A DNA stretch of 12,026 nt from Burkholderiaceae bacterium (lineage in GTDB: Bacteria > Pseudomonadota > Gammaproteobacteria > Burkholderiales > Burkholderiaceae_C). Below are positions 1-7,807 of the stretch, one piece after another. Every line of letters starts with the position of its first letter. The first letter of the stretch is position 1. The notes under the pieces are model-generated. The model had not been told where the DNA came from, made no database searches, and was given only the letters and a program-made list of their open reading frames with translations. The stretch covers positions 1 to 12,026 of the forward strand of contig JANREF010000321.1 in assembly GCA_030726195.1 (NCBI GenBank). Direction: 5' to 3'. The translations under genes were made by a program, and so were the position numbers.

Positions 1-79
1 GGCAATGCGCGTCTTGCCACACCAAGTCGCCACCGTCCTCGTGGCACAGCACGCAGGCCACCTGCTGGGTCTGGCTCAT
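1..79 (-). CDS. HIT-family protein, N-terminal 26 codons only (runs off the window start)
   Basis: Reading from an ATG at 79 down to base 1 gives [20 protein letters not shown] and then WQDAHC. A CxxC pair (C9, C12) followed by a GG-[DE]-L-[VL]-W segment resembles the start of HIT-domain (histidine triad nucleotide-binding) proteins that I recall sitting just after this type of FAD/Fe-S oxidoreductase in Comamonadaceae. The HIT motif itself (HxHxHxx) lies outside the window, so the family call rests on the N-terminus and the context. The ATG overlaps the upstream gene's stop as ATGA (79-76), so translation is probably coupled. No strong Shine-Dalgarno is visible, which fits coupling. The substrate is unknown; HIT proteins commonly hydrolyse nucleotide phosphoramidates or dinucleotides. 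Confidence 0.6.
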   Translation of the reverse strand, partial: MSQTQQVACVLCHEDGGDLVWQDAHC

Positions 80-3000
80 ACCAGCACGCGCTCAATGCCG
101 CCGTCGTTGGCTTTGGCCACGTACTCGGGCATCCAGTTCTCACCCAGTATCAGGTTGGCCATTTCAACCACCACGTAATCGGCCTCTAGCAAACCATTGT
201 TCAAGTCGTTACCAAAGCGTGACAAGCCTTGTAAACAGCTGGGGCAAGAGGTCAATATCTTGGTGGGCGCCTTGATTGGCTTGTCTGCTTTGGGTACATC
301 AGACAAGGCCAGCTGCTCGCTCTTGAGCGCAGCCAACTGTTGCTCGTTTTTGAGCAACTCTTCTTCCTTTCGGAAGCGCACCTGCGTTGCAATATCGGGA
401 CGCGTCACGCCCAATGTGCCGGACTCGCCACAACACCGGTCGCTCTTGACCACAGACTCACCCACCAACGCTTTGACCGTTTTCATGGGGTCTTGCAACT
501 TCATGGGGGAATGGCAAGGATCATGGAACAAGTAGCCGTTGTCGGTACCCAGCGTGATGCCTTTTTCCAACAAGTACTCGTGAATATCAATGATGCGGCA
601 GCCTGGGAAAATACGGTCGAACTCGTAGCCTTGTAGTTGGTCGTAGCAAGTGCCACAACTCACCACCACGGTTTTGATATCGAGGTAGTTCAGCGTGTTG
701 GCCACACGGTGGAACAGCACGCGGTTGTCGGTGATGATTTTGTTGGCTTTGTCAAACTGGCCTGAGCCCTTTTGCGGGTAGCCACAACACAAGTAACCGG
801 GCGGCAATACCGTTTGCACCCCGGCATGCCACAGCATGGCCTGCGTTGCCAAACCCACTTGACTGAACAAACGCTCCGAGCCGCAACCGGGGAAATAAAA
901 CACCGCCTCGCTCTCAGCCGTGGTGCCCTTGGGGTCACGGATGATAGGCACGTAATCGGCATCTTCAATATCCAGCAAAGCCCGCGCTGTTTTCTTGGGC
1001 AAGCCGCCTGGGAGCTTTTTGTTGATGAAGTGAATCACCTGCTCTTTAATGGGCGCTTTGCCCACAGATGCGGGCGGTGCGGCCGTTTGCTTTTTGGCTG
1101 CAATTTTGAGCAAGTCGTGCGCCCAACGTTGCGCACGCATACCCACGCCCACCATGGCTGCTCGCGCAAACTTGATGGTCTCGGGGTTGGTGGCGTTGAG
1201 CATGAACATGGCGGCAGCATTGCCGGGTCTGAAGCTCTTTTTACCCATCTTGCGCAGCAAATTGCGCATGTTCATGGAGACATCGCCAAAGTCGATGTCC
1301 ACAGGGCATGGTGTCAAACACTTGTGACACACCGTGCAATGGTCGGCCACGTCTTCAAACTCTTCCCAATGCGCAATCGAGATGCCCCTGCGCGTTTGTT
1401 CTTCGTACAAAAACGCTTCGACCAACAACGATGTGGCCAAAATTTTGTTGCGCGGGCTGTACAGCAAGTTGGCACGTGGCACATGGGTGGCGCACACAGG
1501 CTTGCATTTGCCGCAGCGCAAACAGTCTTTCACGCTGGCGGCAATGTCGCCAATGTCCGACTGCTGCATGATCAAGGACTCGTGGCCCATCAAACCAAAG
1601 CTGGGCGTGTAGGCGTGGCTTAAGTCGCCCACATGCGTGTCGGCAGACAGGCTAAAGCCAGCGGGCATCACGCTGTCGCGCAGCAGCTTGCCTTTGTTGA
1701 AGTGGCCGTTGGGGTCTATGCGTTGCTTGTACTGCGCAAAAGGCGCCAACTCGGCATCGGTTAAAAACTCCAGCTTGGTGATACCAATGCCGTGCTCGCC
1801 GGAAATAACGCCGCCCAATGAACGCGCCAGCACCATGATGCGTGCCACCGCTTCGTGCGCGGTTTGCAGCATGGCGTAGTCGTCACTGTTGACCGGGATG
1901 TTGCTGTGCACGTTGCCATCGCCCGCATGCATGTGCAAGGCCACCCACACGCGGCCTTTGAGCACGCGCTGGTGAATGGCGTCTAGCTCAGCAGCGATAG
2001 GGGCAAAGGGAGCGCCCACAAACACGGCACGCAGTGGCTTTTGCAGCTGCTCTTTCCAGCTTGCCCGCAGTTCGTGGGTTTGCAGCTGCGGGAACAACGT
2101 GTCCACATCATCCAACCAATGCTGCCACTGAGCGCGCACGCCCGAGATCACCGCGTTGGCCTGCGCCACGCGGTCTTCCAGCCACTCGGCGGCGGCATCG
2201 GGGTCGTCGCTTTTACCCAAAGGTAACTTGGGCTGATTGATGAATGCGACCAAAGCGTCACACAGCTCTAACTTGTTGCGCAGGGACAGCTCGATGTTGA
2301 TGCGCTCAATGCCCTCGGTGTACTCACCCATGCGCTCCAGCGGTATCACCACGTCTTCGTTGATTTTGAAGGCGTTGGTGTGCTTGCTGATGGCGGCTGT
2401 ACGTTTGCGGTCCAACCAAAATTTCTTGCGTGCCTCAGGGCTGATGGCTACAAAGCCTTCGCCGCTGCGGCTGTTGGCCAAACGCACCACCTCAGAGGCA
2501 GCGCGCGCCACCGCGTCGGCGTCGTCGCCCACGATGTCACCCACCAAGACCATTTTGGGCAAGCCTGCGCCGCCACGCTTGCTCTTGGTGGCGTAGCCAA
2601 CGGCTTTCAGGTAACGGTCGTCCAAGTGCTCAAGACCTGCCAACAACGTGCCCGTTCGGCGCTGCTCAGCAAACATGAAGTCTTTGATGTCGACAATGCT
2701 GGGCACAGCATCTTTGGCATTGCCAAAAAACTCCAAACACACGGTGCGTGTATGGGCTGGCATGCGGTGCACCACCCAGCGTGCGCTGGTGATGAGGCCA
2801 TCACAGCCCTCTTTTTGTATGCCTGGCAAGCCCGACAGAAACTTGTCGGTCACGTCTTTGCCTAAACCGGCTTTGCGGAACATGTTGCCCGCAATGTCTA
2901 GACGCTCGGTACGTATGGGCGTTTTGCCATCGGCTTCAAAGTAAGCCAACTCAAACACGGCGCACTCGGCATCGTGAATCTTGCCCAGGTTATGGCCAAT

Positions 3001-3999
3001 GCGGGTGACCTCCAGCCACTGCGCATCAGGCGTGACCATGCGCCAGGACGCCAAGTTGTCCAAGGCTGTGCCCCACAGCACGGCTTTTTTACCGCCGGCA
3101 TTCATGGCAATGTTGCCGCCAATGCAGGAGGCTTCAGCGGAAGTGGGGTCAACGGCAAACACGTAGCCACCGCGCTCTGCGGCGTCCGCCACACGCTGTG
3201 TCACCACGCCCGCCTCGCTCCAAACGGTGGCCACAGGCTCGTCTAGGCCTGGCAGCTTGACCATCTCTACTTCAGACATGGCCTCTAATTTTTCGGTGTT
3301 GATGACCACCGACTTCCAAGTCAGTGGAATGGCACCACCCGTATAGCCCGTGCCGCCGCCACGCGGAATGATGGTCAGGCCCAACTCAATGCTGGCACGC
3401 ACCAACTGCGCCATTTCGGCTTCGGTGTCCGGTGTGAGCACCACAAAGGGATACTCAACACGCCAGTCGGTCGCATCGGTAACGTGGCTCACACGTGAGA
3501 GGCCATCAAACTTGATGTTGTCTTTGGCCGTGTGTTTTTTGAAGCTGCGCAACACGCGGCCACGCAACTTGGCCATGTCGTCAAAGGCGCCAGAGAAGCT
3601 GGCAATGGCGCTGGCCGCAGCAGAGGTGAGTTCTTGCACGCGAGCGTCACGCTGCGCATCTTCACCGGGCGTGCGGCGCTTGTGCACCTCGCTCATGCGG
3701 TGGCGCAGTGCTTCCACCAAGGCTCGGCGGCGCTTGGGGTTGGCCAATAAATCGTCTTGCAAGTAGGGGTTGCGCTGCACCACCCACATGTCACCCAATA
3801 CTTCGTACAACATACGTGCCGAGCGGCCCGTGCGACGCTCTTGACGCAGCTGGTTCAACAACTCCCAGGCGCGCGTGCCCAACAAGCGCGTCACGATCTC
3901 CTGATCTGAAAATGACGTGTAGTTGTAGGGGATTTCACGCAGCCTAGGCGTGTCGGCCAAGGCTGATGCGAGCAAGTCGTGCGGTACCGGAGCGTTCAT
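76..3999 (-). CDS. Long FAD-linked dehydrogenase with 4Fe-4S ferredoxin and CCG domains (DUF3683-type FAD/FMN oxidoreductase)
   Basis: This 1307-residue protein joins a flavin dehydrogenase to an electron-transfer module. Roughly the first 110 residues match the N-terminal region I know as DUF3683. A PCMH-type FAD-binding domain follows, with the glycine-rich loop [13 protein letters not shown] near 210-222. Next comes a C-terminal oxidase domain with [10 protein letters not shown] near 693 and GEHGIGITK near 735. Two 4Fe-4S motifs follow, [11 protein letters not shown] near 826 and [12 protein letters not shown] near 888. The end carries two CCG domains (FPGCGS, YLCCGYP, SCGTC, DPCHSP, RCCGESG, SCPSC between about 1036 and 1255), as in GlpC/LldE/heterodisulfide-reductase-like subunits. 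The architecture parallels GlcD plus GlcF and E. coli YdiJ, so it probably oxidises a 2-hydroxyacid and passes electrons to the respiratory chain; the substrate cannot be read from sequence. I chose the ATG at 3999 ([10 protein letters not shown]). The frame stays open 70 codons further up, but that part is cysteine-rich and runs into the divergent ugpQ start. All cluster cysteines are present and no frameshift is seen. Confidence 0.92.
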   Translation of the reverse strand: MNAPVPHDLLASALADTPRLREIPYNYTSFSDQEIVTRLLGTRAWELLNQLRQERRTGRSARMLYEVLGDMWVVQRNPYLQDDLLANPKRRRALVEALRHRMSEVHKRRTPGEDAQRDARVQELTSAAASAIASFSGAFDDMAKLRGRVLRSFKKHTAKDNIKFDGLSRVSHVTDATDWRVEYPFVVLTPDTEAEMAQLVRASIELGLTIIPRGGGTGYTGGAIPLTWKSVVINTEKLEAMSEVEMVKLPGLDEPVATVWSEAGVVTQRVADAAERGGYVFAVDPTSAEASCIGGNIAMNAGGKKAVLWGTALDNLASWRMVTPDAQWLEVTRIGHNLGKIHDAECAVFELAYFEADGKTPIRTERLDIAGNMFRKAGLGKDVTDKFLSGLPGIQKEGCDGLITSARWVVHRMPAHTRTVCLEFFGNAKDAVPSIVDIKDFMFAEQRRTGTLLAGLEHLDDRYLKAVGYATKSKRGGAGLPKMVLVGDIVGDDADAVARAASEVVRLANSRSGEGFVAISPEARKKFWLDRKRTAAISKHTNAFKINEDVVIPLERMGEYTEGIERINIELSLRNKLELCDALVAFINQPKLPLGKSDDPDAAAEWLEDRVAQANAVISGVRAQWQHWLDDVDTLFPQLQTHELRASWKEQLQKPLRAVFVGAPFAPIAAELDAIHQRVLKGRVWVALHMHAGDGNVHSNIPVNSDDYAMLQTAHEAVARIMVLARSLGGVISGEHGIGITKLEFLTDAELAPFAQYKQRIDPNGHFNKGKLLRDSVMPAGFSLSADTHVGDLSHAYTPSFGLMGHESLIMQQSDIGDIAASVKDCLRCGKCKPVCATHVPRANLLYSPRNKILATSLLVEAFLYEEQTRRGISIAHWEEFEDVADHCTVCHKCLTPCPVDIDFGDVSMNMRNLLRKMGKKSFRPGNAAAMFMLNATNPETIKFARAAMVGVGMRAQRWAHDLLKIAAKKQTAAPPASVGKAPIKEQVIHFINKKLPGGLPKKTARALLDIEDADYVPIIRDPKGTTAESEAVFYFPGCGSERLFSQVGLATQAMLWHAGVQTVLPPGYLCCGYPQKGSGQFDKANKIITDNRVLFHRVANTLNYLDIKTVVVSCGTCYDQLQGYEFDRIFPGCRIIDIHEYLLEKGITLGTDNGYLFHDPCHSPMKLQDPMKTVKALVGESVVKSDRCCGESGTLGVTRPDIATQVRFRKEEELLKNEQQLAALKSEQLALSDVPKADKPIKAPTKILTSCPSCLQGLSRFGNDLNNGLLEADYVVVEMANLILGENWMPEYVAKANDGGIERVLV

Positions 4000-4202
4000 A
4001 AGCTTTTCAAGGTTGTGTACCCCCCTATTATCCCCACCTACAGTGCACGCACCGCTGGTGTGGGCACTAAAGCCAATTACCGGGGCATTCAAAGCCGTTT
4101 GAAGAGCTTGAAAGGCGGCGATGACCGTGGAAACCCAGCTGCATGCGCCAAAAGTTGTACACCGCAGACCCAGGCTGTGCGGTCCTAGGCTACATTGCGC
4201 AC
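4000..4202. other. Divergent intergenic control region between the FAD oxidoreductase and ugpQ
   Basis: These 203 bases separate two divergent genes, so promoters for both should lie here. For the minus-strand gene there is one -10-like hexamer (4032-4027). For the plus-strand gene I find no convincing -35/-10 pair. TTGTAC at 4155-4160 has no -10 at the right distance. The octamer GTCCTAGG occurs at 4182-4189 and again at 4210-4217, just inside ugpQ. Open frames extend into the region on both strands, but neither resembles a conserved N-terminus. Confidence 0.6.
4027..4032 (-). promoter_or_regulatory. Candidate -10 box for the FAD/Fe-S oxidoreductase
   Basis: On the minus strand the hexamer GATAAT (4032 to 4027) is a five-of-six match to the sigma-70 -10 consensus. 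It would start transcription about 20 bases before the ATG at 3999. At 16-18 bases further up I see only GC-rich sequence and no recognisable -35, so either an activator is needed or the match is chance. A weak purine run (GAAAAG) precedes the start codon as a possible ribosome binding site. Confidence 0.3.
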
Positions 4203-4931
4203 ATGTCATGTCCTAGGTTTATCGCGCACAGGGGCGCGGGCACATGTGCCCCTGAAAACACAATGGCCGCCTTTGAGCTGGGCGCAGCCTTGGGACATAC
4301 GGCTTTTGAGTGCGATGTGAAGCTCAGCGCCGACGATGTGTGTGTGCTGTTACACGACGACACCCTGGAGCGCACCACCAATGGCCAAGGGGCGGCTGGC
4401 GCCATGCGCTGGGCCGACTTGCGCCAACTCGACGCGGGCACGTGGCTCAGCCCAGACTTTGCCGGTGAGCCCCTGGCCAGTTTGGCCGACATCGCGCGGT
4501 TGTGTTGCCCCAAGGGCTACTTTGTAAACTTGGAGATCAAGCCCAGCCCCGGTACAGACACCCACACCGCCCATCTGGTGGCCAACGCCGCAGCAGCATT
4601 GTGGGCCGGCCAGCACACCCAACTGCTGCTGAGCTCGTTTTCGCATGTGGCTTTACAAGCTGCACGGGCGGCACAGCCCCAGCTCGCACGCGCACACCTG
4701 TTTAAAACCTTGCCCCCAGATTGGCTAGACCTCGCACAAGACGTGGCTTGCCAAGGCGTGGTGTTGCACCACAGCTTGGTGTCGCCGCACACCATAGCGG
4801 CTTGCCACGCCCAAGGCCTGTGGTGCGCCAGCTATACCGTCAACGACCCGGAACAAGCCCAGCGCTTCATCGGCTGGGGGTTAGACCACCTGATCACAGA
4901 CGCGGTCAAGACCTTCAAGAACCCGACCTAG
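4203..4931 (+). CDS. ugpQ: Glycerophosphodiester phosphodiesterase (UgpQ-like, cytoplasmic)
   Basis: This 242-residue protein hydrolyses glycerophosphodiesters, such as glycerophosphocholine or glycerophosphoethanolamine, to sn-glycerol 3-phosphate and an alcohol. The GDPD TIM-barrel signature is clear: [12 protein letters not shown] at 9-20 (catalytic H9, R10, E18), FECDVKLS at 35-42 with metal ligands E36 and D38, HDDTLERTT from the catalytic H51, NLEIKP with E111, and a C-terminal barrel strand ending [11 protein letters not shown]. There is no signal peptide, so it should be cytoplasmic like UgpQ rather than periplasmic like GlpQ. The length is close to E. coli UgpQ (about 247). The ATG at 4203 puts the HRG motif at the usual distance from the start. 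An in-frame ATG at 4143 would add 20 residues that do not look conserved. The gene is not flanked by ugpBAEC transport genes here. Its last 17 bases overlap the convergent small membrane protein gene. Confidence 0.9.
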   Translation: MSCPRFIAHRGAGTCAPENTMAAFELGAALGHTAFECDVKLSADDVCVLLHDDTLERTTNGQGAAGAMRWADLRQLDAGTWLSPDFAGEPLASLADIARLCCPKGYFVNLEIKPSPGTDTHTAHLVANAAAALWAGQHTQLLLSSFSHVALQAARAAQPQLARAHLFKTLPPDWLDLAQDVACQGVVLHHSLVSPHTIAACHAQGLWCASYTVNDPEQAQRFIGWGLDHLITDAVKTFKNPT

Positions 4932-5205
4932 CAAACCAAGCCGCAGCCGACCCCGTCACCAACACCAAGGCAGCGTAGGTGAGCATGGCGCCGTCCAAAT
5001 TGGTCAAGGCCATGCCCAACACGGCCACGGCCACACCCAAGCCAAACAAGGTGAACCACACCCGCAGCAACGCGTGTTTGGCGACGTGCGCGCCACGCAG
5101 GCGCAGCAACACACTGAGCGCGCAGGCCATGCCAAAAGCGGGCGCAACAAAGTTGGCCACGTGCCATACGACTTGCAACACGGTGTCTAAAAAGCTCAAG
5201 CACAT
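4915..5205 (-). CDS. Small hypothetical membrane protein, three predicted transmembrane segments
   Basis: I do not recognise a named family in this 96-residue protein. It has three hydrophobic stretches long enough to span the membrane: about residues 8-30 (ending GMACALSVLL), 42-64 (WFTLFGLGVAVAVLGMAL) and 72-92 ([17 protein letters not shown]). Basic residues (RLRGAHVAKH) between the first two favour a cytoplasmic loop by the positive-inside rule. I recall similar small membrane proteins beside hemA in Comamonadaceae, which supports a real gene, but no function is known to me. The start is uncertain: the ATG at 5205 is preceded by GGAG only one base away, too close for a normal ribosome binding site. 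It runs divergently from hemA and convergently into the ugpQ end, with a 17-base overlap. The competing frame starting at 5212 gives an arginine-rich, non-membrane protein and is less likely. Confidence 0.62.
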   Translation of the reverse strand: MCLSFLDTVLQVVWHVANFVAPAFGMACALSVLLRLRGAHVAKHALLRVWFTLFGLGVAVAVLGMALTNLDGAMLTYAALVLVTGSAAAWFARSGS

Positions 5206-5258
5206 ACTCCAATAAGGCTGATTGAGGCGAAGGGCCCGCAGCGAGCGGTGTTAGATTT

Positions 5259-5264
5259 TATAAT
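5259..5264 (+). promoter_or_regulatory. hemA -10 box (perfect TATAAT), likely leaderless start
   Basis: TATAAT matches the sigma-70 -10 consensus exactly and stands in a short AT island in GC-rich sequence. Transcription normally begins about 7 bases after the box, which falls on the hemA ATG at 5271. The mRNA would therefore have no leader, or one of only a few bases. No -35 is visible at 16-18 bases up (the sequence there is CCGCAG-like) and there is no TG extension. The box sits inside an inverted repeat, AGATT (5253-5257) and AATCT (5262-5266), which could be an operator or chance. The reverse strand reads TATAAA here, so divergent use for the membrane protein gene is possible. Confidence 0.6.
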
Positions 5265-5270
5265 CTCGTA

Positions 5271-6539
5271 ATGACCGTCTGGGCCCTTGGCATCAACCAC
5301 GAAACGGCGCCCTTGGATGTGCGCGGTCGCTTTGCCGTGGCCACGGACCAGCTGGCCCCCACCATCAAACGCCTGCAAGACGCCTTAACGGGCAAGCCCG
5401 AAGCCACCTTGCTGTCCACCTGCAACCGCACCGAAATTTACGGCTCAGGCGACCTGCAAGCCCTAGACCGCAGCCTGGACTGGCTGGCCCAAGCCGGCGG
5501 TGTCTCGGCCCAAACCCTGCGCAGCCACGCCTACACCTTGCAGAACGACGAAGTCGCAAGACACGCCTTCAGGGTGGCCAGCGGCTTAGACAGCATGGTC
5601 TTGGGTGAAGCCCAAATTTTGGGCCAAATGAAAGATGCTGTGCGCGCAGCCGAGTCCGCGGGGGCGCTGGGCACCACCTTGCACCAGTTGTTCCAACGCT
5701 CGTTCGCCGTGGCCAAAGAAGTGCGCACTGTGACCGAAATTGGCGCGCACTCCATCAGCATGACGGCTGCGGCAGTGCGCCTGGCCGGACAACTGTTTGA
5801 AGACATCAAAGATTTGTCGGTGCTGTTTGTAGGCGCTGGCGAAATGATTGAACTGGCCGCCACGCACTTTGCGGCCAAATCGCCTAAAAAAATCGTCATC
5901 ACCAACCGCACCGCCTCGCGCGGCGAACTGCTTGCCAGCCGTTTCGGTGCCACCACCATGGCACTGTCTGACCTGCCCGAGCGACTGGGAGAATTTGACG
6001 TGGTGATCAGCTGCACAGCCAGCACCCTGCCACTCATAGGCTTGGGTGCGGTGGAGCGCGCACTCAAAAAGCGCAAACACAAGCCCATGTTCATGGTGGA
6101 CTTGGCGGTGCCGCGAGACATTGAGCCAGACGTCAAGCAATTAGATGATGTGTACCTGTACACCGTCGACGACTTGGCCACCGTGGTGCAAGTTGGCCGC
6201 GAAAGCCGCCAAGCCGCTGTGGCGCAAGCCGAGGTCATCATTGACGACGGCGTGCGCGGTTTCATGCACTGGTTAGACCAGCGCGCTCGCGTGCCTGTTA
6301 TCCAAGAGCTGCAACAACAGGTGGGGTTTTGGCGCGAAGCCGAAATCGCAAGAGCCCGCAAACTGCTCGCCAAAGGTGCATCCCCAGAAGAGGCACTGCA
6401 AGCACTGGCCAAGGGTCTGAGCCAAAAGATGCTGCATGGTGCCATGACGGGTTTGCAAGCCAGCGACCCCGAGCAACAAGCCGCCAGCCAACAAGCCATT
6501 GAGCGTTTGTTCTTGCGCGGCGCTGACCGCCAGCGTTAG
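5271..6539 (+). CDS. hemA: Glutamyl-tRNA reductase
   Basis: This enzyme reduces the glutamate of Glu-tRNA(Glu) to glutamate-1-semialdehyde with NADPH, the first committed step of C5-pathway tetrapyrrole (haem) synthesis. The 422-residue length is normal. [12 protein letters not shown] lies at the N-terminus. The catalytic cysteine is C51 in [29 protein letters not shown] is the family signature helix. The NADPH Rossmann domain shows [17 protein letters not shown] followed by [26 protein letters not shown] and [13 protein letters not shown] follow, and a helical dimerisation domain ends the protein. The ATG at 5271 gives the usual [10 protein letters not shown] start and lies seven bases after a perfect -10 box, with no Shine-Dalgarno. 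It is the first gene of a co-oriented set with prfA, prmC and grxD, an order shared in part with enterobacteria (hemA-prfA-prmC). In enteric bacteria HemA is controlled by haem-dependent proteolysis; nothing in this sequence tests that. Confidence 0.97.
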   Translation: MTVWALGINHETAPLDVRGRFAVATDQLAPTIKRLQDALTGKPEATLLSTCNRTEIYGSGDLQALDRSLDWLAQAGGVSAQTLRSHAYTLQNDEVARHAFRVASGLDSMVLGEAQILGQMKDAVRAAESAGALGTTLHQLFQRSFAVAKEVRTVTEIGAHSISMTAAAVRLAGQLFEDIKDLSVLFVGAGEMIELAATHFAAKSPKKIVITNRTASRGELLASRFGATTMALSDLPERLGEFDVVISCTASTLPLIGLGAVERALKKRKHKPMFMVDLAVPRDIEPDVKQLDDVYLYTVDDLATVVQVGRESRQAAVAQAEVIIDDGVRGFMHWLDQRARVPVIQELQQQVGFWREAEIARARKLLAKGASPEEALQALAKGLSQKMLHGAMTGLQASDPEQQAASQQAIERLFLRGADRQR

Positions 6540-6718
6540 CCACGCTGCACACGTCCAGCGCACGGCCCGTCTGTGCGCCAACGCCGTTGCGTTTTGATAC
6601 AGCGGGCACCTGGCTACTGTGGCAGGCCCAACAACAGACCCACCAGGCGATTGGATTGCAGCTATCCAGCGCAACACTCGCCACAACACTCCCCACAACA
6701 CACACCGCAGCCCATGCC
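6540..6718 (+). other. hemA-prfA intergenic region, C-rich and G-poor in its second half
   Basis: These 179 bases hold no stop in the prfA frame back to an ATG at 6587, but that extension looks like low-complexity read-through rather than a conserved N-terminus. Bases 6661-6718 contain 29 C and only 7 G by my count, with runs such as CCACAACACTCCCC and CACAACACACACC. This is the composition of Rho-utilisation sites and also of unstructured translation-enhancing leaders. TTGATA (6594-6599) and TACTGT (6615-6620) are a poor promoter pair with only 15 bases between them. I see no stem-loop terminator. Confidence 0.45.
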
Positions 6719-7807
6719 ATGAAACCCTTTGTCAAACACACACTCGAGCGCCAAACGTGGCGACTAGAGGAACTAGACGCTTTGCTCAGCGCGCCCGATG
6801 TGGTGGGCAACATGGAGCGTTTCAGGGCCTTGAGCAAAGAGCACGCAGAACTGTCCGAGCTGGTCACGCTGTACAAGCAATACCAACAACGCGAGGCCGA
6901 CCAAGCCGGTGCGCACGACATGTTGAACGACCCCGACATGGCCGATATGGCGCAGGAAGAAATAGAGGCCTGCACCACCGACATGGCCCAGCTCAACGAA
7001 CAGCTGCAAGTACTGCTGCTGCCCAAAGACCCCGACGACGAACGCAGCTGCTTTGTAGAGATTCGTGCCGGCACGGGTGGCGATGAATCGGCCTTGTTTG
7101 CTGGTGATTTGCTGCGCATGTACACCCGCTACTGCGAAGGCGCGGGGCTGCGCATGGAGTTGGTGAGCGAATCAGACAGCGAGCTGGGCGGCTACAAAGA
7201 AGTGGTCATGCGCATTGTGGGCCAGCAAGCCTATGGCCGACTGCGATTTGAGTCGGGTGGACATCGCGTGCAGCGTGTCCCGGCCACCGAAACCCAGGGA
7301 CGCATACACACCAGCGCGTGCACCGTTGCCGTCATGCCTGAGCCCGATGAGGCGCAGGCCGTACAAATCAACCCGGCAGACTTGCGCATAGACACCTACC
7401 GCGCCAGCGGCGCAGGTGGGCAGCACGTGAACAAGACCGACTCGGCCGTGCGCATCACACACATCCCCACAGGCACGGTTGCCGAGTGCCAAGACGACCG
7501 CTCACAGCACCGCAACCGCGCCAAAGCCATGCAGGTCTTGGTGGCACGCATTGCCGAGGCTGAGCGCAGCGTACGCGATGCCAAAGAGGCTGCACAGCGC
7601 AAAGGCCTCATCGGCAGCGGCGACCGCTCAGACCGCATTCGCACCTACAACTACCCGCAAGGGCGTATCACCGACCACCGCATCAACCTCACGCTGTACA
7701 AGCTGAGCCAAGTCATGGAAGGCGACTTACACGAGGTGATTCATCAGTTGCAAATTGCACGTGGTGCCCAGCAAATGGCCGAACTCGAAAACGCGAACCA
7801 AGCCTGA
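6719..7807 (+). CDS. prfA: Peptide chain release factor 1 (RF1)
   Basis: RF1 reads UAA and UAG in the ribosomal A site and triggers peptide release. The protein is 362 residues, normal for RF1 (about 360). The stop-codon-reading tripeptide is P188-A189-T190 within [14 protein letters not shown], the RF1 form and not the SPF of RF2. The peptidyl-transferase loop is [15 protein letters not shown] with Q235, the glutamine that PrmC methylates. The N-terminal helical domain (to about residue 105) and the acidic segment [18 protein letters not shown] are also typical. I chose the ATG at 6719 ([12 protein letters not shown]), which aligns with the usual RF1 start; an in-frame ATG 132 bases up would add an unconserved 44 residues. 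No strong Shine-Dalgarno precedes it. Its stop TGA shares a base with the prmC ATG. Confidence 0.97.
   Translation: MKPFVKHTLERQTWRLEELDALLSAPDVVGNMERFRALSKEHAELSELVTLYKQYQQREADQAGAHDMLNDPDMADMAQEEIEACTTDMAQLNEQLQVLLLPKDPDDERSCFVEIRAGTGGDESALFAGDLLRMYTRYCEGAGLRMELVSESDSELGGYKEVVMRIVGQQAYGRLRFESGGHRVQRVPATETQGRIHTSACTVAVMPEPDEAQAVQINPADLRIDTYRASGAGGQHVNKTDSAVRITHIPTGTVAECQDDRSQHRNRAKAMQVLVARIAEAERSVRDAKEAAQRKGLIGSGDRSDRIRTYNYPQGRITDHRINLTLYKLSQVMEGDLHEVIHQLQIARGAQQMAELENANQA

Noticed and set aside
772..1623. Plus-strand open frame of 283 codons opposite the FAD/Fe-S oxidoreductase
   Set aside because: It is antisense to clearly conserved ferredoxin and CCG domains. Its own translation is rich in His, Gln and Arg with no recognisable motif, as expected for a GC-rich shadow frame.
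4000..4209. 70-codon N-terminal extension of the FAD/Fe-S oxidoreductase
   Set aside because: The extension is unconserved in appearance, Cys-rich, overlaps the divergent ugpQ start, and contains the best -10 candidate. The ATG at 3999 fits the family start better.
4928..5212. Alternative minus-strand 94-codon frame beginning at 5212, before the small membrane protein start
   Set aside because: It yields an Arg/Gly/His-rich product without membrane segments. The neighbouring frame gives three clean hydrophobic helices.
5531..6499. Minus-strand open frame of 322 codons across hemA
   Set aside because: It is fully antisense to hemA, whose motifs are unambiguous. The translation is Ser/Ala/Cys-rich low-complexity without a domain.
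6587..6718. 44-codon N-terminal extension of RF1
   Set aside because: With the start at 6719 the PAT and GGQ residues fall at 188-190 and 233-235, as in E. coli RF1. The extension is Thr/His/Ala low-complexity.
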